64,000 nucleotides of DNA from Brachybacterium saurashtrense (GTDB lineage Bacteria; Actinomycetota; Actinomycetes; Actinomycetales; Dermabacteraceae). A program made the position numbers and the translations under genes. This document shows, one piece after another, positions 45,486 to 54,134 of this stretch (position 1 is the stretch's first letter; each line of letters opens with the position of its first letter). The notes beneath the pieces were generated by a model. That model did no database searches. It was given only the letters and a program-made list of their open reading frames with translations, and had not been told where the DNA came from. The DNA is taken from positions 2,418,001 through 2,482,000 of the forward strand of contig NZ_CP031356.1 of the NCBI RefSeq assembly GCF_003355475.1, given 5' to 3'.

Positions 45486-45498
45486 CGCGGGCCGCCGC

Positions 45499-47205
45499 TC
45501 AGGGCGCGACGACCTTGCCGGGGTTGAGGTTGCGGCCCGGGTCGTTGTCGGCCAGCAGGCCCTTCACCATGCGCTCGCCCACCTCGCCGATGTCCTCGGT
45601 GATCCATGCCTGGTGCTCGGTGCCCACGGCGTGGTGGTGCGAGACGGTGGAGCCGAGGTCCACGAAGGTCTGCTGCACCGCGCTCTTGGCCGCGTAGTAC
45701 TGCTCCAGCGCCTTCTCCTCGGAGGTGTACGGGACGGCGAAGGTGAAGTAGAGGCAGGCGCCGGCGTGGTAGCTGTGCGACATGTGGCAGAACATGAAGC
45801 CGGACAGGCCCTGCTCCTCCAGCGCCGCGTAGTACGCGTCGTACACCCGCGCGTGGACCTCGTTGATGTTCGACCAGGTCGCGCCCGTGTCGCACACGTC
45901 CCCGAACACCTGGTAGTTCATGAGGAAGTCGCGCAGATAGGGGGTGTCGAACTTCTTCTGGTCGTAGATCGCGCCGGGGCCCGCGCCCAGCGTGATGCCG
46001 CCGGCGTTCTTCACGATCTTCTTCACGAGCGACTTCTGCTGCTCGACGGACTCCTTCGACCCCTCGAAGCACACGTAGGAGATCGACATCTCGTTCGTGG
46101 TGTCCCAGCCCTTCGAGCGCAGGTAGGCGAACAGCCCGTCCTGCACCTTCGCGGCCACCCGCCCCTTGGTGGAGGTGGGCTCCTTGACCATGGCGAGGCT
46201 GAACTCGGTCTCGGGCCCGTCGGAGAGGCGGGTGAAGGTGGGAGAGACGTCGGTGGAGCGGGCGATCGCGTGCATGCCGCGGATGCCGTGCTCCCAGTCC
46301 GGGTACATGTAGGCGATCACCTGACGCACCGGGGCGATGCGGTGCACCTGCACGGTGGCCTCGGTGATGATGCCCAGCCGCCCTTCGCTGCCCAGGATCA
46401 TCTCGTGCACGCTGGGGCCCGAGTCGCGGCCCGGGATCGGCTTGGTGACCGCGACGCCGTCGGGGTGGACCATGCGCATCCCGCGCACGATGTCCTCGAT
46501 GTCGCCGTACTTGTCCGACTGCATGCCGGAGGAGCGGGTGGCGGCCCAGCCGCCGAGCGTCGAGTAGGTGAAGGAATCGGGGAAGTGGCCCACGGTCCAG
46601 CCCAGGGCGTTCAGCTGCTCCTCGAGGTCGGGGCCGTACACCCCGGCCTCCACCCGGGCCAGGCCCGCGGTGTCGTCGATCTCGAGCACCTCGCGCATCC
46701 GCCCGATGTTCATGGTGACGACGGGGCGCTGCTCGGCAGGATCCGGGGTGACCGAGCCGGAGATGCAGGAGCCGCCGCCGTAGGGGATCAGCACCAGGTC
46801 CTGCTCGAGCACCAGGCGCAGCACCGCGGCGACCTCGTCCTCGTTCGCGGGGTACACCACCGCGTCGACGAGGCGCTCGAAGCGGCCGGTGCGCACGCGG
46901 AACAGATCCGGCAGGGAGCGGCCGAAGGAGTGGACGAGGCGGTACTCGTCGTCCTCGGCCAGGTTCTCCTCGCCCACGATCTCCGCCAGCGCGGCGCGGG
47001 CGGCTGCGGGCAGGCGCGAGGCGGGCACCTCGACGTCGGCGAGGTCCGGCTCCACGGGCTGCTTCGAGTCGAGATCCACGCCCACCTTGTTCCGCGCCAG
47101 CGGGGCGAAGGCGGGCTTGTTGTCGTAGCGGAAGGAGACGTCGTCCAGCCCCCAGCCCCACCACTTGTGCCGCTTGACCTCGCGTGCGCTCGGGCGGTCG
47201 CTCAT
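45499..47205 (-). CDS. Alkyldihydroxyacetonephosphate synthase-like FAD enzyme (AGPS family)
   Basis: 568 aa, VAO/PCMH flavoprotein fold. HKWWGWGLDDVSF near residue 16-28 is the AGPS N-terminal hallmark (KWNGWG). YGGGSCISGSV is the FAD loop; GHFPDSFTYSTLGGWAATRSSGMQSDKYGDIED and MILGSEGRLGIITEA are core motifs. SYHAGACLYFTF (about 478-490) keeps the active-site Tyr, and STVSHHHAVG (about 515-525) the HHH triad. AGPS swaps the acyl chain of acyl-DHAP for a fatty alcohol, forming the ether bond. Glycolate/lactate oxidases are relatives but lack these motifs. ATG overlaps the acyltransferase stop by 4 nt. Confidence 0.85.
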   Translation of the reverse strand: MSDRPSAREVKRHKWWGWGLDDVSFRYDNKPAFAPLARNKVGVDLDSKQPVEPDLADVEVPASRLPAAARAALAEIVGEENLAEDDEYRLVHSFGRSLPDLFRVRTGRFERLVDAVVYPANEDEVAAVLRLVLEQDLVLIPYGGGSCISGSVTPDPAEQRPVVTMNIGRMREVLEIDDTAGLARVEAGVYGPDLEEQLNALGWTVGHFPDSFTYSTLGGWAATRSSGMQSDKYGDIEDIVRGMRMVHPDGVAVTKPIPGRDSGPSVHEMILGSEGRLGIITEATVQVHRIAPVRQVIAYMYPDWEHGIRGMHAIARSTDVSPTFTRLSDGPETEFSLAMVKEPTSTKGRVAAKVQDGLFAYLRSKGWDTTNEMSISYVCFEGSKESVEQQKSLVKKIVKNAGGITLGAGPGAIYDQKKFDTPYLRDFLMNYQVFGDVCDTGATWSNINEVHARVYDAYYAALEEQGLSGFMFCHMSHSYHAGACLYFTFAVPYTSEEKALEQYYAAKSAVQQTFVDLGSTVSHHHAVGTEHQAWITEDIGEVGERMVKGLLADNDPGRNLNPGKVVAP

Positions 47206-48146
47206 GCGGTCTCCTCCTCGCCCCCGGCGGCATCGCCCAGGACCTCGTGGTAGTGCTCGTCGTACAGGATCGCGACCCTGTCCTGGATGCGCGTCGAGAA
47301 ATCGACGGCGGACTCGTCCTCGTGGGCGATCATCGGATCGCCGAAGACGACGCGGACGGGTGGGCGCCCCGGCACCGGCCAGGAGCGCCCCTTGGGCATC
47401 GCCTCGTAGCCCCCGATGATCGCCGCGGGCACGACGGGCACGCCCACGCCGATCGCGAGCGCGGCCGCGCCGGGCTTGAAGCCGGCCATCGAGCCCGTCT
47501 GCTGCCTGCCGCCCTCGGGGAACACCAGGATCGGCACCCCGGAGCGCAGCAGGCGGCGCGAGGTGCCGGAATGCTTGCGGGAGCCGCCGCGGTCGATGGG
47601 GAAGGCGTTCATCATCAGGCGCACGAAGATCCGGCGGTGCCAGTGGTCGAACCAGTAGTCCGCGGCGACGCCGGTGCTGAGGAACCGTGCCTGGGTCCAC
47701 GGCAGGCTCATCGCCAGCAGCGGGGCGTCGACATGGCTGGTGTGGTTGGCGACCAGCACGAAAGGTCCGCGGACGCTCCTCACCCGGCGGTGCACCTGCA
47801 CCTGGGGCGTCACGGCGGAGTTCACCACGGCGCGGAAGACGATCCGCTGGAGCACGAAGCGCAACGCGGCCCGCCCGCCGGAGCGGTACTTGGCCAGCTC
47901 CCCCGTCGGCTTCTCCCAACCCTCCCCGCGCGAGCGGGCCGAGAGCGAGTCGAACAGCTTCCGGGACCGGCCGCGCAGGTCGTCGGCGGCCTTCGCGGTG
48001 GCGTCCGCGGCGCGGGTCGAGGCCTCCGACAGCCGGGCCGCGGCCTCGGCCCGACGGGAGGACTCCTGCGCCTCGGGCTCCTGCGCGTCGAGCCGGCGCT
48101 CGGGCGGCTGCGCCGCCGGCGGCTCCTGGGGGTCCTGCGAGGTCAC
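47202..48146 (-). CDS. PlsC-type acyltransferase (1-acylglycerol-3-phosphate or DHAP acyltransferase)
   Basis: 314 aa from GTG 48146. About 95 Ala/Glu/Arg-rich residues, with coiled-coil character, precede the PlsC domain. Catalytic motif NHTSHVD (N-H-x4-D), then FPIDRGGSRKH, VFPEGGRQQTGSMAGFKPGAAALA and GVPVVPAAIIGGYEAMPKG. It transfers acyl chains to a glycerolipid phosphate. Between an SDR gene (4 nt upstream) and the AGPS-like gene, a DHAP-acylating or ether-lysolipid acylating role is attractive. Confidence 0.88.
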   Translation of the reverse strand: MTSQDPQEPPAAQPPERRLDAQEPEAQESSRRAEAAARLSEASTRAADATAKAADDLRGRSRKLFDSLSARSRGEGWEKPTGELAKYRSGGRAALRFVLQRIVFRAVVNSAVTPQVQVHRRVRSVRGPFVLVANHTSHVDAPLLAMSLPWTQARFLSTGVAADYWFDHWHRRIFVRLMMNAFPIDRGGSRKHSGTSRRLLRSGVPILVFPEGGRQQTGSMAGFKPGAAALAIGVGVPVVPAAIIGGYEAMPKGRSWPVPGRPPVRVVFGDPMIAHEDESAVDFSTRIQDRVAILYDEHYHEVLGDAAGGEEETA

Positions 48147-48150
48147 GCGA

Positions 48151-48927
48151 TCACTTCTCCCGGTTGCGTCGATGGCTCAGCAGCGCGCTCAACCGGGCGA
48201 CCAGGCCGCGCGGCGTGGTGCGCAGCACCGCCGCGATCAGCTTCCAGCGCTTGGAGGGCACAGAGACCGGCTTCCCCCGTGCCACGTCGCGCATGCAGTC
48301 CGCCACCAGGCGGTCCGCGTCCAGCCACAGCGGGCCCGGGATGGAGGAGCCCTTGATCCCCGCGCGGGTGTGGAACTCGGTGCGCACCCAGCCCGGCATC
48401 AGGGCGGTGACCTGCACGCCCGTGCCGGCCAGCTGCACGCCCAGGGATTCGGAGTAGTTGCCCACCCAGGCCTTGATCGCGGAGTAGTTGTTCTGCGTGA
48501 CCAGGGCGGAGACCGAGCCGACGTTGATGATCCAGCCGTGGCCGCGCTCTCGCATGCCGCGGCCCGCGGCCCCGCCCAGCTTCAGGACGGCGCGGATCAT
48601 CACCTCGAAGCCGAGGTCGTGCTGGGAGAGGTCCGGGTCCAGGAGGCTCGCGCGCACGGAGAAGCCGGCGTTGTTCACGAGCACGTCCACCGGATCCACC
48701 GCCGCCTCGAGGCGGTCGGCGACCCGCTGCTGCGCGGTGCGGTCGGAGAGGTCCGCGGCGAGGGTCTCGACCTCGACGCCGAACTCCTCCCGCAGCTGTG
48801 CGGCGGCGTCCGCGAGGCGGTCGGCGTCCCGCGCGACCAGCACGAGTGCGGTGCCGCGGCCGGCGAACGCTCTGGCGAAGGCGGCCCCGATTCCTGCAGT
48901 GCCGCCGGTGATCAGGGCCCTATGCAT
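48151..48927 (-). CDS. Short-chain dehydrogenase/reductase (candidate acyl/alkyl-DHAP reductase)
   Basis: 258 aa, classical SDR. TGGTAGIGAAFARAFAGRGTALVLVARD is the cofactor site with Arg for NADP(H); LVNNAGF, INVGSVSALVTQNNYSAIKAW gives Ser and Y-x-x-x-K, then PGWVRTEF. The C-terminal end is basic. Eukaryotic acyl/alkyl-DHAP reductase (Ayr1 type) is also an SDR, and the genes downstream encode an acyltransferase and an AGPS-like enzyme, so this is the inferred role. Confidence 0.88.
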   Translation of the reverse strand: MHRALITGGTAGIGAAFARAFAGRGTALVLVARDADRLADAAAQLREEFGVEVETLAADLSDRTAQQRVADRLEAAVDPVDVLVNNAGFSVRASLLDPDLSQHDLGFEVMIRAVLKLGGAAGRGMRERGHGWIINVGSVSALVTQNNYSAIKAWVGNYSESLGVQLAGTGVQVTALMPGWVRTEFHTRAGIKGSSIPGPLWLDADRLVADCMRDVARGKPVSVPSKRWKLIAAVLRTTPRGLVARLSALLSHRRNREK

Positions 48928-49058
48928 GGCGGCTACGATACACTAGCGCCGCCCTGACCAGCGCGGAGAAGCCCCCTGGTGGCAGGCATGCAGAGCACCG
49001 ACGACGCACCCCGGCGCCGCACCGGGCGCCCCCGCCGCACCCGTCCACAGAGGATCCC

Positions 49059-51356
49059 ATGACGCACAGCACCTCCCCCGCCGCCCAGCCCCAGCCCGGC
49101 GGTTCGACAGGCGGAGGCCGCCGGATCCTGCTCACCGGGGTCACCGGGTTCCTGGGCCAGGCCGTGCTGCGCTCCCTGCTGGAGACCACCGAGGACGTGC
49201 ACGTCACCGCGGTGGTGCGCCCCAAGGGCTCGGTCACCGGCCGCAAGCGCCTCGAGCAGCTGCTGCGCAAGCCGGTGTTCGCCTCCTGGGCGGAGCTGCT
49301 GGAGAAGGACGGCGCGCTCGGCGGCGCCGCCGACGGCAAGGCCCGCCTGAAGGAGATCTTCGACGCCCGGGTGGGCGTGCTCGAGGGCGACCTCACCGAC
49401 ATGCCCGAGATCACCGAGCCGCTGGACACGGTGATCCACTCCGCCTCCTCCGTCTCCTTCGACCCGCCGATCGACGAGGCCTTCCGCACCAACGTAGGCG
49501 GCGCCCGGAACCTCTACGAGGCGCTGCTCGCCTCCGGGCAGGACCCGCACGTCATCCACGTCTCCACCGCCTACGTGGGCGGGATCTCCAAGGGCCTGCG
49601 CCAGGAGGGCTCCCTCCAGGCCGACGTCGACTGGCGCGCCGAGTACGCCGCCGCCCTCGCCGCCCGCGAGCGGGTGGAGGCCGAGTCCCGCAAGCCGGAG
49701 ACGCTGCGCTCCCAGATCCGCGCCGCGAAGCTGCGGGTGGGGCGGATGGGCCCCAAGACCGTCGCCGCCGCCTCGGAGGAGGCCCGGCGCGACTGGGTGA
49801 CCGAGCGCCTGGTGGACTTCGGCCGCACCCGCGCCCAGTCCGTGGGCTGGACCGACATCTACACCTTCACCAAGGCGATGGCGGAGCAGGTGGCCGAGGA
49901 GATGTGGGCCGGGAACGGCCACCGCGTCTCCTTCGTGCGGCCCTCCATCATCGAATCCGCGATGCAGAAGCCCTACCCGGGCTGGATCGACGGCTACAAG
50001 GTCGCCGACCCGCTGATCATGGCGTACGGCCGCGGCGTGCTGCCCGAGTTCCCGGGCCTGGCCGACTCCATCCTCGACGTGATCCCGGTGGACCACGTGG
50101 TCAACGTGATCGTGGCGCTGGCCACGCAGGACGTCACCCGCCGCGGCGACGACGCCTACTACCAGGTGGTCTCCGGCGCCTCCAACCCGCTGCCCTTCCA
50201 CGAGATGGTCACCGCCGTGCGCGAGTACTTCCTCGAGCACCCGCTGGAGGACGACAAGGGCCGTCCGATCCCGGTGCCCGAGTGGTCCTTCCCCGCCGTG
50301 GAGATGGTGGAGCAGCGCTTCCGCGCCAAGGAGCTCTCCGCTCGGCTGGGCTCCGCCGCGGTCGCCTACCTCCCCGCCACCAAGCGCACCCGCGAGTGGA
50401 CGTCAGAGCTGCACAGGGCCAGCTCGGGACTGACGATGCTGCGCAAGTACATCGAGCTGTACCGCCACTACACGAAGACCGAGATGGTCTTCGACGACGC
50501 GAACACCCGCGCGCTGCGCGCCGAGCTGCCCGCGGAGTTCCTGGCCACCCACGACTTCGACATCACCGGCATCGTGTGGAAGGACTACTTCCAGACCCAG
50601 CACCTGCCGGCCGTCACCGAGCTCACCAAGGCGTACTCCCGCGCGAAGTCCGCGCAGAAGCGCCGCGCCGCCCGCCCGGCACCGGAGCTGAAGCCCTCCG
50701 AGGACGCGCTGGCCGTGTTCGACCTCGACGGCACCGTGCTGGCCACGAACATCGTCCAGCAGTACTTCGCGGTGGTGCGGGCCACGAAGCCGCGCCGCAC
50801 CTGGCCGGCGGAGTTCGGCGGCCTGCTCGCGGCGGTGCCCGGCTACCTGCGCGCCGACCAGCGCGACCGCTCCGAGCTGATCCGCCTGGTCAACCGCCGT
50901 TACAAGGGCTACCGCAGCCAGGATCTGCGCACGCTGATGCAGGGCGAGGCCGGCCGGCGCATCCGCGCCTCCATCCGCCCCGAGGCGCTGGAGACCATCG
51001 AGCGCCACCGCGCCGCCGGGCATCGCACCGTGCTGGTCTCCGGCGCGCTGGACGTGCTGGTGGAGCCGCTGGCCGACCTGTTCGACGAGGTCATCGCCAC
51101 CCACATGGACGAGAACGCCGAGGGCGTGATGACCGGCTACCTCGCCACGCCCCCGCTGGTGGACGAGGCCCGGGCGAACTGGCTGCGCAAGTACGCCGCG
51201 CTGCACGGCGCGGACCTCGCCGCCTCCTACGGCTACGGCGACTCCCACGCGGACGCCGCCTGGCTGGACCTGGTGGGCACCCCCACCGCCATCTCGCCCG
51301 ACCTGGGGCTGTACTCCGTGGCGAAGAAGAAGCGCTGGCAGATCCTGGAGTGGTGA
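49059..51356 (+). CDS. Fatty acyl-CoA reductase fused to a HAD-IB phosphatase domain
   Basis: 765 aa. Residues 20-350: male-sterility/FAR Rossmann domain, LLTGVTGFLGQAVLRSLL, VVRPKGSVTGRKRL, VIHSASSVSF, HVSTAYVGG and Tyr268/Lys272 (DIYTFTKAMAE). 350-530: FAR C-terminal-like region. From about 550: HAD-IB phosphatase with DLDGT nucleophile Asp555 and Asp557, TVLVSGALDVLVEPLADLF and SYGYGDSHADAAWL. FARs reduce acyl-CoA to fatty alcohols, the alkyl donor for AGPS. Divergent from the SDR-PlsC-AGPS operon across 131 nt. The HAD substrate is unknown; a lipid phosphate is a guess. Confidence 0.88.
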   Translation: MTHSTSPAAQPQPGGSTGGGRRILLTGVTGFLGQAVLRSLLETTEDVHVTAVVRPKGSVTGRKRLEQLLRKPVFASWAELLEKDGALGGAADGKARLKEIFDARVGVLEGDLTDMPEITEPLDTVIHSASSVSFDPPIDEAFRTNVGGARNLYEALLASGQDPHVIHVSTAYVGGISKGLRQEGSLQADVDWRAEYAAALAARERVEAESRKPETLRSQIRAAKLRVGRMGPKTVAAASEEARRDWVTERLVDFGRTRAQSVGWTDIYTFTKAMAEQVAEEMWAGNGHRVSFVRPSIIESAMQKPYPGWIDGYKVADPLIMAYGRGVLPEFPGLADSILDVIPVDHVVNVIVALATQDVTRRGDDAYYQVVSGASNPLPFHEMVTAVREYFLEHPLEDDKGRPIPVPEWSFPAVEMVEQRFRAKELSARLGSAAVAYLPATKRTREWTSELHRASSGLTMLRKYIELYRHYTKTEMVFDDANTRALRAELPAEFLATHDFDITGIVWKDYFQTQHLPAVTELTKAYSRAKSAQKRRAARPAPELKPSEDALAVFDLDGTVLATNIVQQYFAVVRATKPRRTWPAEFGGLLAAVPGYLRADQRDRSELIRLVNRRYKGYRSQDLRTLMQGEAGRRIRASIRPEALETIERHRAAGHRTVLVSGALDVLVEPLADLFDEVIATHMDENAEGVMTGYLATPPLVDEARANWLRKYAALHGADLAASYGYGDSHADAAWLDLVGTPTAISPDLGLYSVAKKKRWQILEW

Positions 51357-51415
51357 GCCTCCCGGGGCGGCGCGCCGCGCCACCCCGCCACCGGGCGTCC
51401 TGTGACGTGCGACAT

Positions 51416-51459
51416 GGGGAGTGCTCCCCATCGCGTGCCCTCTGACCTGCACATAGTCT
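51416..51459 (+). promoter_or_regulatory. Palindrome GGGGAG-TG-CTCCCC plus TAGTCT -10 before a lipoprotein gene
   Basis: The inverted repeat at 51416-51429 extends outward (ATGGGGAG/CTCCCCAT, 51414-51431). Exactly 24 nt later TAGTCT lies at 51454-51459. Layout and spacing are identical to 39771-39814. The ribosome-binding site CAGGAGGAGGA follows about 18 nt on. Confidence 0.6.
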
Positions 51460-51489
51460 CAGAGCACCGATTCACAGGAGGAGGACGCA

Positions 51490-52170
51490 ATGTCCCGAAC
51501 GATCATCGCCCGAGGCGCCGCCCTGGCCGCCGTCACCGTGCTCGCCCTGACCGCCTGCGGCGGCGCCGACGAGGCACCCGCCGAGGAGTCCCAGGAGGCC
51601 GGGGTCGCCGAGGCGGCCGAGGGGGCCGCGGAGGAGGAGCCCGCCGACGACAGCAGCGCGTCGGACGCCGAGGACACCGAGGCGGAGGAGGGCGAGGCGG
51701 AGCCCGAGGCCGCCGCCGCCGACGAGGGCGCGGTCGTCGAGATCGGGACCGAGTTCACCGACGAGGAGACCGGGGACGTGGTCACCGTCGTCTCCGCCGT
51801 GCGGAACATGCCCACCGAGTACTACCTCGCCTCCGACAACCCCGATGGCGAGATGATCTACCTCGAGATCGCCGTGACGCCGGGCGACACGTTCGGCGGC
51901 GTCGTGAGCCAGCAGGACTTCTTCCTCGACGACGGCGGCGAGGAGGTCAACTACGCCTCCAGCGCGGACGAGGAGGTCACCGCGGCTGGCTACACCTACT
52001 TCGAGGGTGCCCCGCGCCGCGACGGCGAGGCCACCGGCTACATCCCGATCTACGTCGAGCAGAGCGGCGACACCCTCACGGGCGCCTACGTGCGGCCCGA
52101 GGCGAAGATCCTCGGCGAGGACGAGACGATCCCGGAGTTCCGCGGGGAGTTCGAGATCCCCGCAGCCTGA
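51490..52170 (+). CDS. Lipoprotein with a DUF4352-like domain
   Basis: 226 aa. Signal peptide and lipobox LALTACGG (Cys23). Residues 24-78 are almost only Ala, Glu, Asp and Ser, a wall-spanning spacer. The C-terminal domain (IGTEFTDEETGDVVTVVSAVRN, GEMIYLEIAVTPGDTFGGVVSQQDFFLDDGGEEV, IPIYVEQSGDTLTGAYVRPEA) has the immunoglobulin-like strand pattern of DUF4352/telokin-like extracellular proteins. Function unknown. Strong Shine-Dalgarno AGGAGGAGGA. Confidence 0.82.
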   Translation: MSRTIIARGAALAAVTVLALTACGGADEAPAEESQEAGVAEAAEGAAEEEPADDSSASDAEDTEAEEGEAEPEAAAADEGAVVEIGTEFTDEETGDVVTVVSAVRNMPTEYYLASDNPDGEMIYLEIAVTPGDTFGGVVSQQDFFLDDGGEEVNYASSADEEVTAAGYTYFEGAPRRDGEATGYIPIYVEQSGDTLTGAYVRPEAKILGEDETIPEFRGEFEIPAA

Positions 52171-52177
52171 GCGCTCC

Positions 52178-52235
52178 GGGAGCTCCTCGCCCGGCCGGCA
52201 CCGCGACGTCGGCGCCGACCGAGCGAGGAGCTCCC
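52178..52235 (+). terminator. Long hairpin after the lipoprotein gene
   Basis: GGGAGCTCCTCGC (52178-52190) pairs with GCGAGGAGCTCCC (52223-52235), a perfect 13-bp stem; the loop has its own 12-bp palindrome GTCGGCGCCGAC (52208-52219). No T-run. It begins 8 nt after the stop and insulates the metal operon downstream. Confidence 0.7.
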
Positions 52236-52276
52236 GACAGCGGCGCATGCCGCACCCCTCCGGCGCCCCCGAACCC

Positions 52277-52305
52277 TTGTTGAGAATGAGTATCATGTAC
52301 AGTAT
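52277..52305 (+). promoter_or_regulatory. Promoter with a Zur/Fur-like box before the metal-transport operon
   Basis: TGAGAATGAGTATCA at 52281-52295 matches the actinobacterial Zur-type sequence TGAAAATGATTTTCA at 12 of 15 positions. A 19-base frame from 52282 matches the Fur box GATAATGATAATCATTATC at 13 of 19. Promoter candidates: TTGTTG (52277-52282), 17 bp, CAGTAT (52300-52305). The box lies between them, so a bound repressor would block polymerase. The first codon, GTG 52311, is about where transcription should start, suggesting a leaderless message. Confidence 0.6.
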
Positions 52306-52310
52306 GTCGG

Positions 52311-54134
52311 GTGCGCCTCTCCCCTCCCTCACGTCTGCAGGCCCTGCTCCCCGCCCTGCTGGATCCCCGCATCGCCCCGCACGCCCGCGCCGCCGGGGGC
52401 GGTCTGGCCGCGGTGGCGGGGGTGACGCTCGGCGCCGGTGCCGCCTCCGCCGGGGCGGCCCTGGCGCTGGCCTCGGCGACCACCCGGATCCTGGTGCAGG
52501 ATCCGCGCGGCCCCTGGGCCGTGCTGGCGGCGGCGGTGGGACTGCTCGCGCTGCGGGCGGCGCTCCTGTGGCTGCGTGATCTGCTGGCCCTGCGCACCGG
52601 CAGCCGCGTCACCCGCCGGCTGCGGGAGCGGCTTTTGGACCACGTGATCGCGCTGGGGCCGGGCCACCACTGGCAGGGCGGCGCCGCCCGCGCCCACCTC
52701 GCGGTGGTGGACGGCTGCGAGCACCTGCGCGGGTACATCGGCTCCTATCTCCCGCAGGCGATCGCAGCGGTCGCGGTGCCCGCCGTGCTGCTGAGCGTGA
52801 TCGCACTCCAGGACGGGCTGGTCGCCCTGGTCATCCTGGTGATGCTGCTGGGCATCCCGGTGGGGCAGCGCCTGACCCGCCGCCTGCTGGGCCGCCGCGC
52901 CGCCGCCCACTGGGAGCAGTACGAGGAGTACGGCGCGCGGGTCGCGGATTCGATCGCGGGGCTGGCGACCCTCGCGGGGCTCGGCACCTCGGACCGACGT
53001 GCGCGGACCCTGGCCCTCGAGGCGGACCGGCTGCGCGAGGAGACCACCCGCACCATGAACGTCTCGCTGTCCACCTCGGTGGTCACCGGTGCCGCGATGC
53101 TGCTGGGCACTGCCGGGGCGACGGTGCTGGCCGCCTGGCACGCGACGCGCGGAGAGCTCGCCCCGGGCGCGGTGGTGCTGGTGCTCTTCCTCGCCGCCGA
53201 GTGCTTCCGCCCGCTGCAGGAGCTGCAGAACTACTGGCACGAGGGCTTCTATGGTCTCGCCGCCGCCGGCCGGATCAACCAGGTGCTCGAGATCCGGCCC
53301 CCGGTGCAGGACAGCCTCGACGCCCGCTCGCTGCGCCGCACCGGCCCGCCCGCACTGCACCTGCGGGAGGTCTCCTTCCGCTATCCGGGCGCCGAGCGCG
53401 AGGCCCTGCGCGCGGTGAGCGCCACGATCCCCGCCGGCCGCACCACCGCCCTGGTGGGCGCCTCCGGCGCCGGCAAGACCACCCTCACCGCCCTGCTGCT
53501 GCGGGACGTGGACCCCACCGCCGGCACCGTGCAGCTCGAGGACGAGGGCGGCGCACACGACCTGCGCACCCTGCCGCTGGCCCAGCTGCGGCAGCGCTCG
53601 TCCCGGGTGAGCCAGGACGTGGTGCTGCTGGACGGCACCCTGCGGGAGAACCTCGACCAGGCCCTGCCGTCGAACGGCGGCGCGGAGGACATCGAGCGCG
53701 CGCTGGCCGCCGCCCGGGTCGACGAGTTCCTCGACCAGCTGCCCCACGGCGCCGACTCCCCCGTCGGGGAGGGCGGCGGCCTCCTCTCCGGCGGGCAGCG
53801 CCAGCGGGTGGCGCTCGCCCGGGCGCTGCTGCAGGACACCCCGCTGCTCGTGCTCGACGAGGCCACCAGCGCCCTGGACGGCGAGAACGAGCAGCTGATC
53901 ACCGAGGCGCTGCGCACGCACCGCGACGCCCGCACCGTGGTGGTGATCGCCCACCGGCTCTCCACCGTCGCCGAGGCGGACCACGTGATCGTGCTGGAGG
54001 ACGGGGAGGTCGCCGAGGAGGGCCCGCCCGCCGCGCTCGAGCGGGCCGGCGGCCCCTGGGCCCGGATGCTCGAGGCCCAGCGCGGGGCCCTCTCCCCCGC
54101 CCCCAGCCCGACCCTCGCGGGAGGTGCACGATGA
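52311..54134 (+). CDS. ABC exporter-fold half transporter (type IV, TMD-NBD), first subunit
   Basis: 607 aa from GTG 52311. Six membrane helices in about 25-300, then the nucleotide-binding domain with GASGAGKTT (Walker A), LLSGGQRQRVALARALL (signature), LLVLDEATSALD (Walker B) and IAHRLS. The TMD segment AECFRPLQELQNYWHEGFYGLAAAGRINQVL recalls CydD and IrtA/B-type proteins. In mycobacteria the exporter-fold IrtAB pair imports metal-loaded siderophore. With a FecBCD-type system and CobW gene downstream, a metallophore role fits better than CydDC; direction of transport is undetermined. Confidence 0.87.
   Translation: MRLSPPSRLQALLPALLDPRIAPHARAAGGGLAAVAGVTLGAGAASAGAALALASATTRILVQDPRGPWAVLAAAVGLLALRAALLWLRDLLALRTGSRVTRRLRERLLDHVIALGPGHHWQGGAARAHLAVVDGCEHLRGYIGSYLPQAIAAVAVPAVLLSVIALQDGLVALVILVMLLGIPVGQRLTRRLLGRRAAAHWEQYEEYGARVADSIAGLATLAGLGTSDRRARTLALEADRLREETTRTMNVSLSTSVVTGAAMLLGTAGATVLAAWHATRGELAPGAVVLVLFLAAECFRPLQELQNYWHEGFYGLAAAGRINQVLEIRPPVQDSLDARSLRRTGPPALHLREVSFRYPGAEREALRAVSATIPAGRTTALVGASGAGKTTLTALLLRDVDPTAGTVQLEDEGGAHDLRTLPLAQLRQRSSRVSQDVVLLDGTLRENLDQALPSNGGAEDIERALAAARVDEFLDQLPHGADSPVGEGGGLLSGGQRQRVALARALLQDTPLLVLDEATSALDGENEQLITEALRTHRDARTVVVIAHRLSTVAEADHVIVLEDGEVAEEGPPAALERAGGPWARMLEAQRGALSPAPSPTLAGGAR

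Noticed and set aside
45214..47253. Plus-strand frame of 679 codons across the AGPS-like gene
   Set aside because: Antisense shadow; the minus-strand protein has clear AGPS motifs.
52007..52579. 190-codon plus-strand frame across the lipoprotein end and the exporter start
   Set aside because: It runs through a terminator hairpin and the Zur-like promoter and is Arg/Pro-rich shadow sequence.
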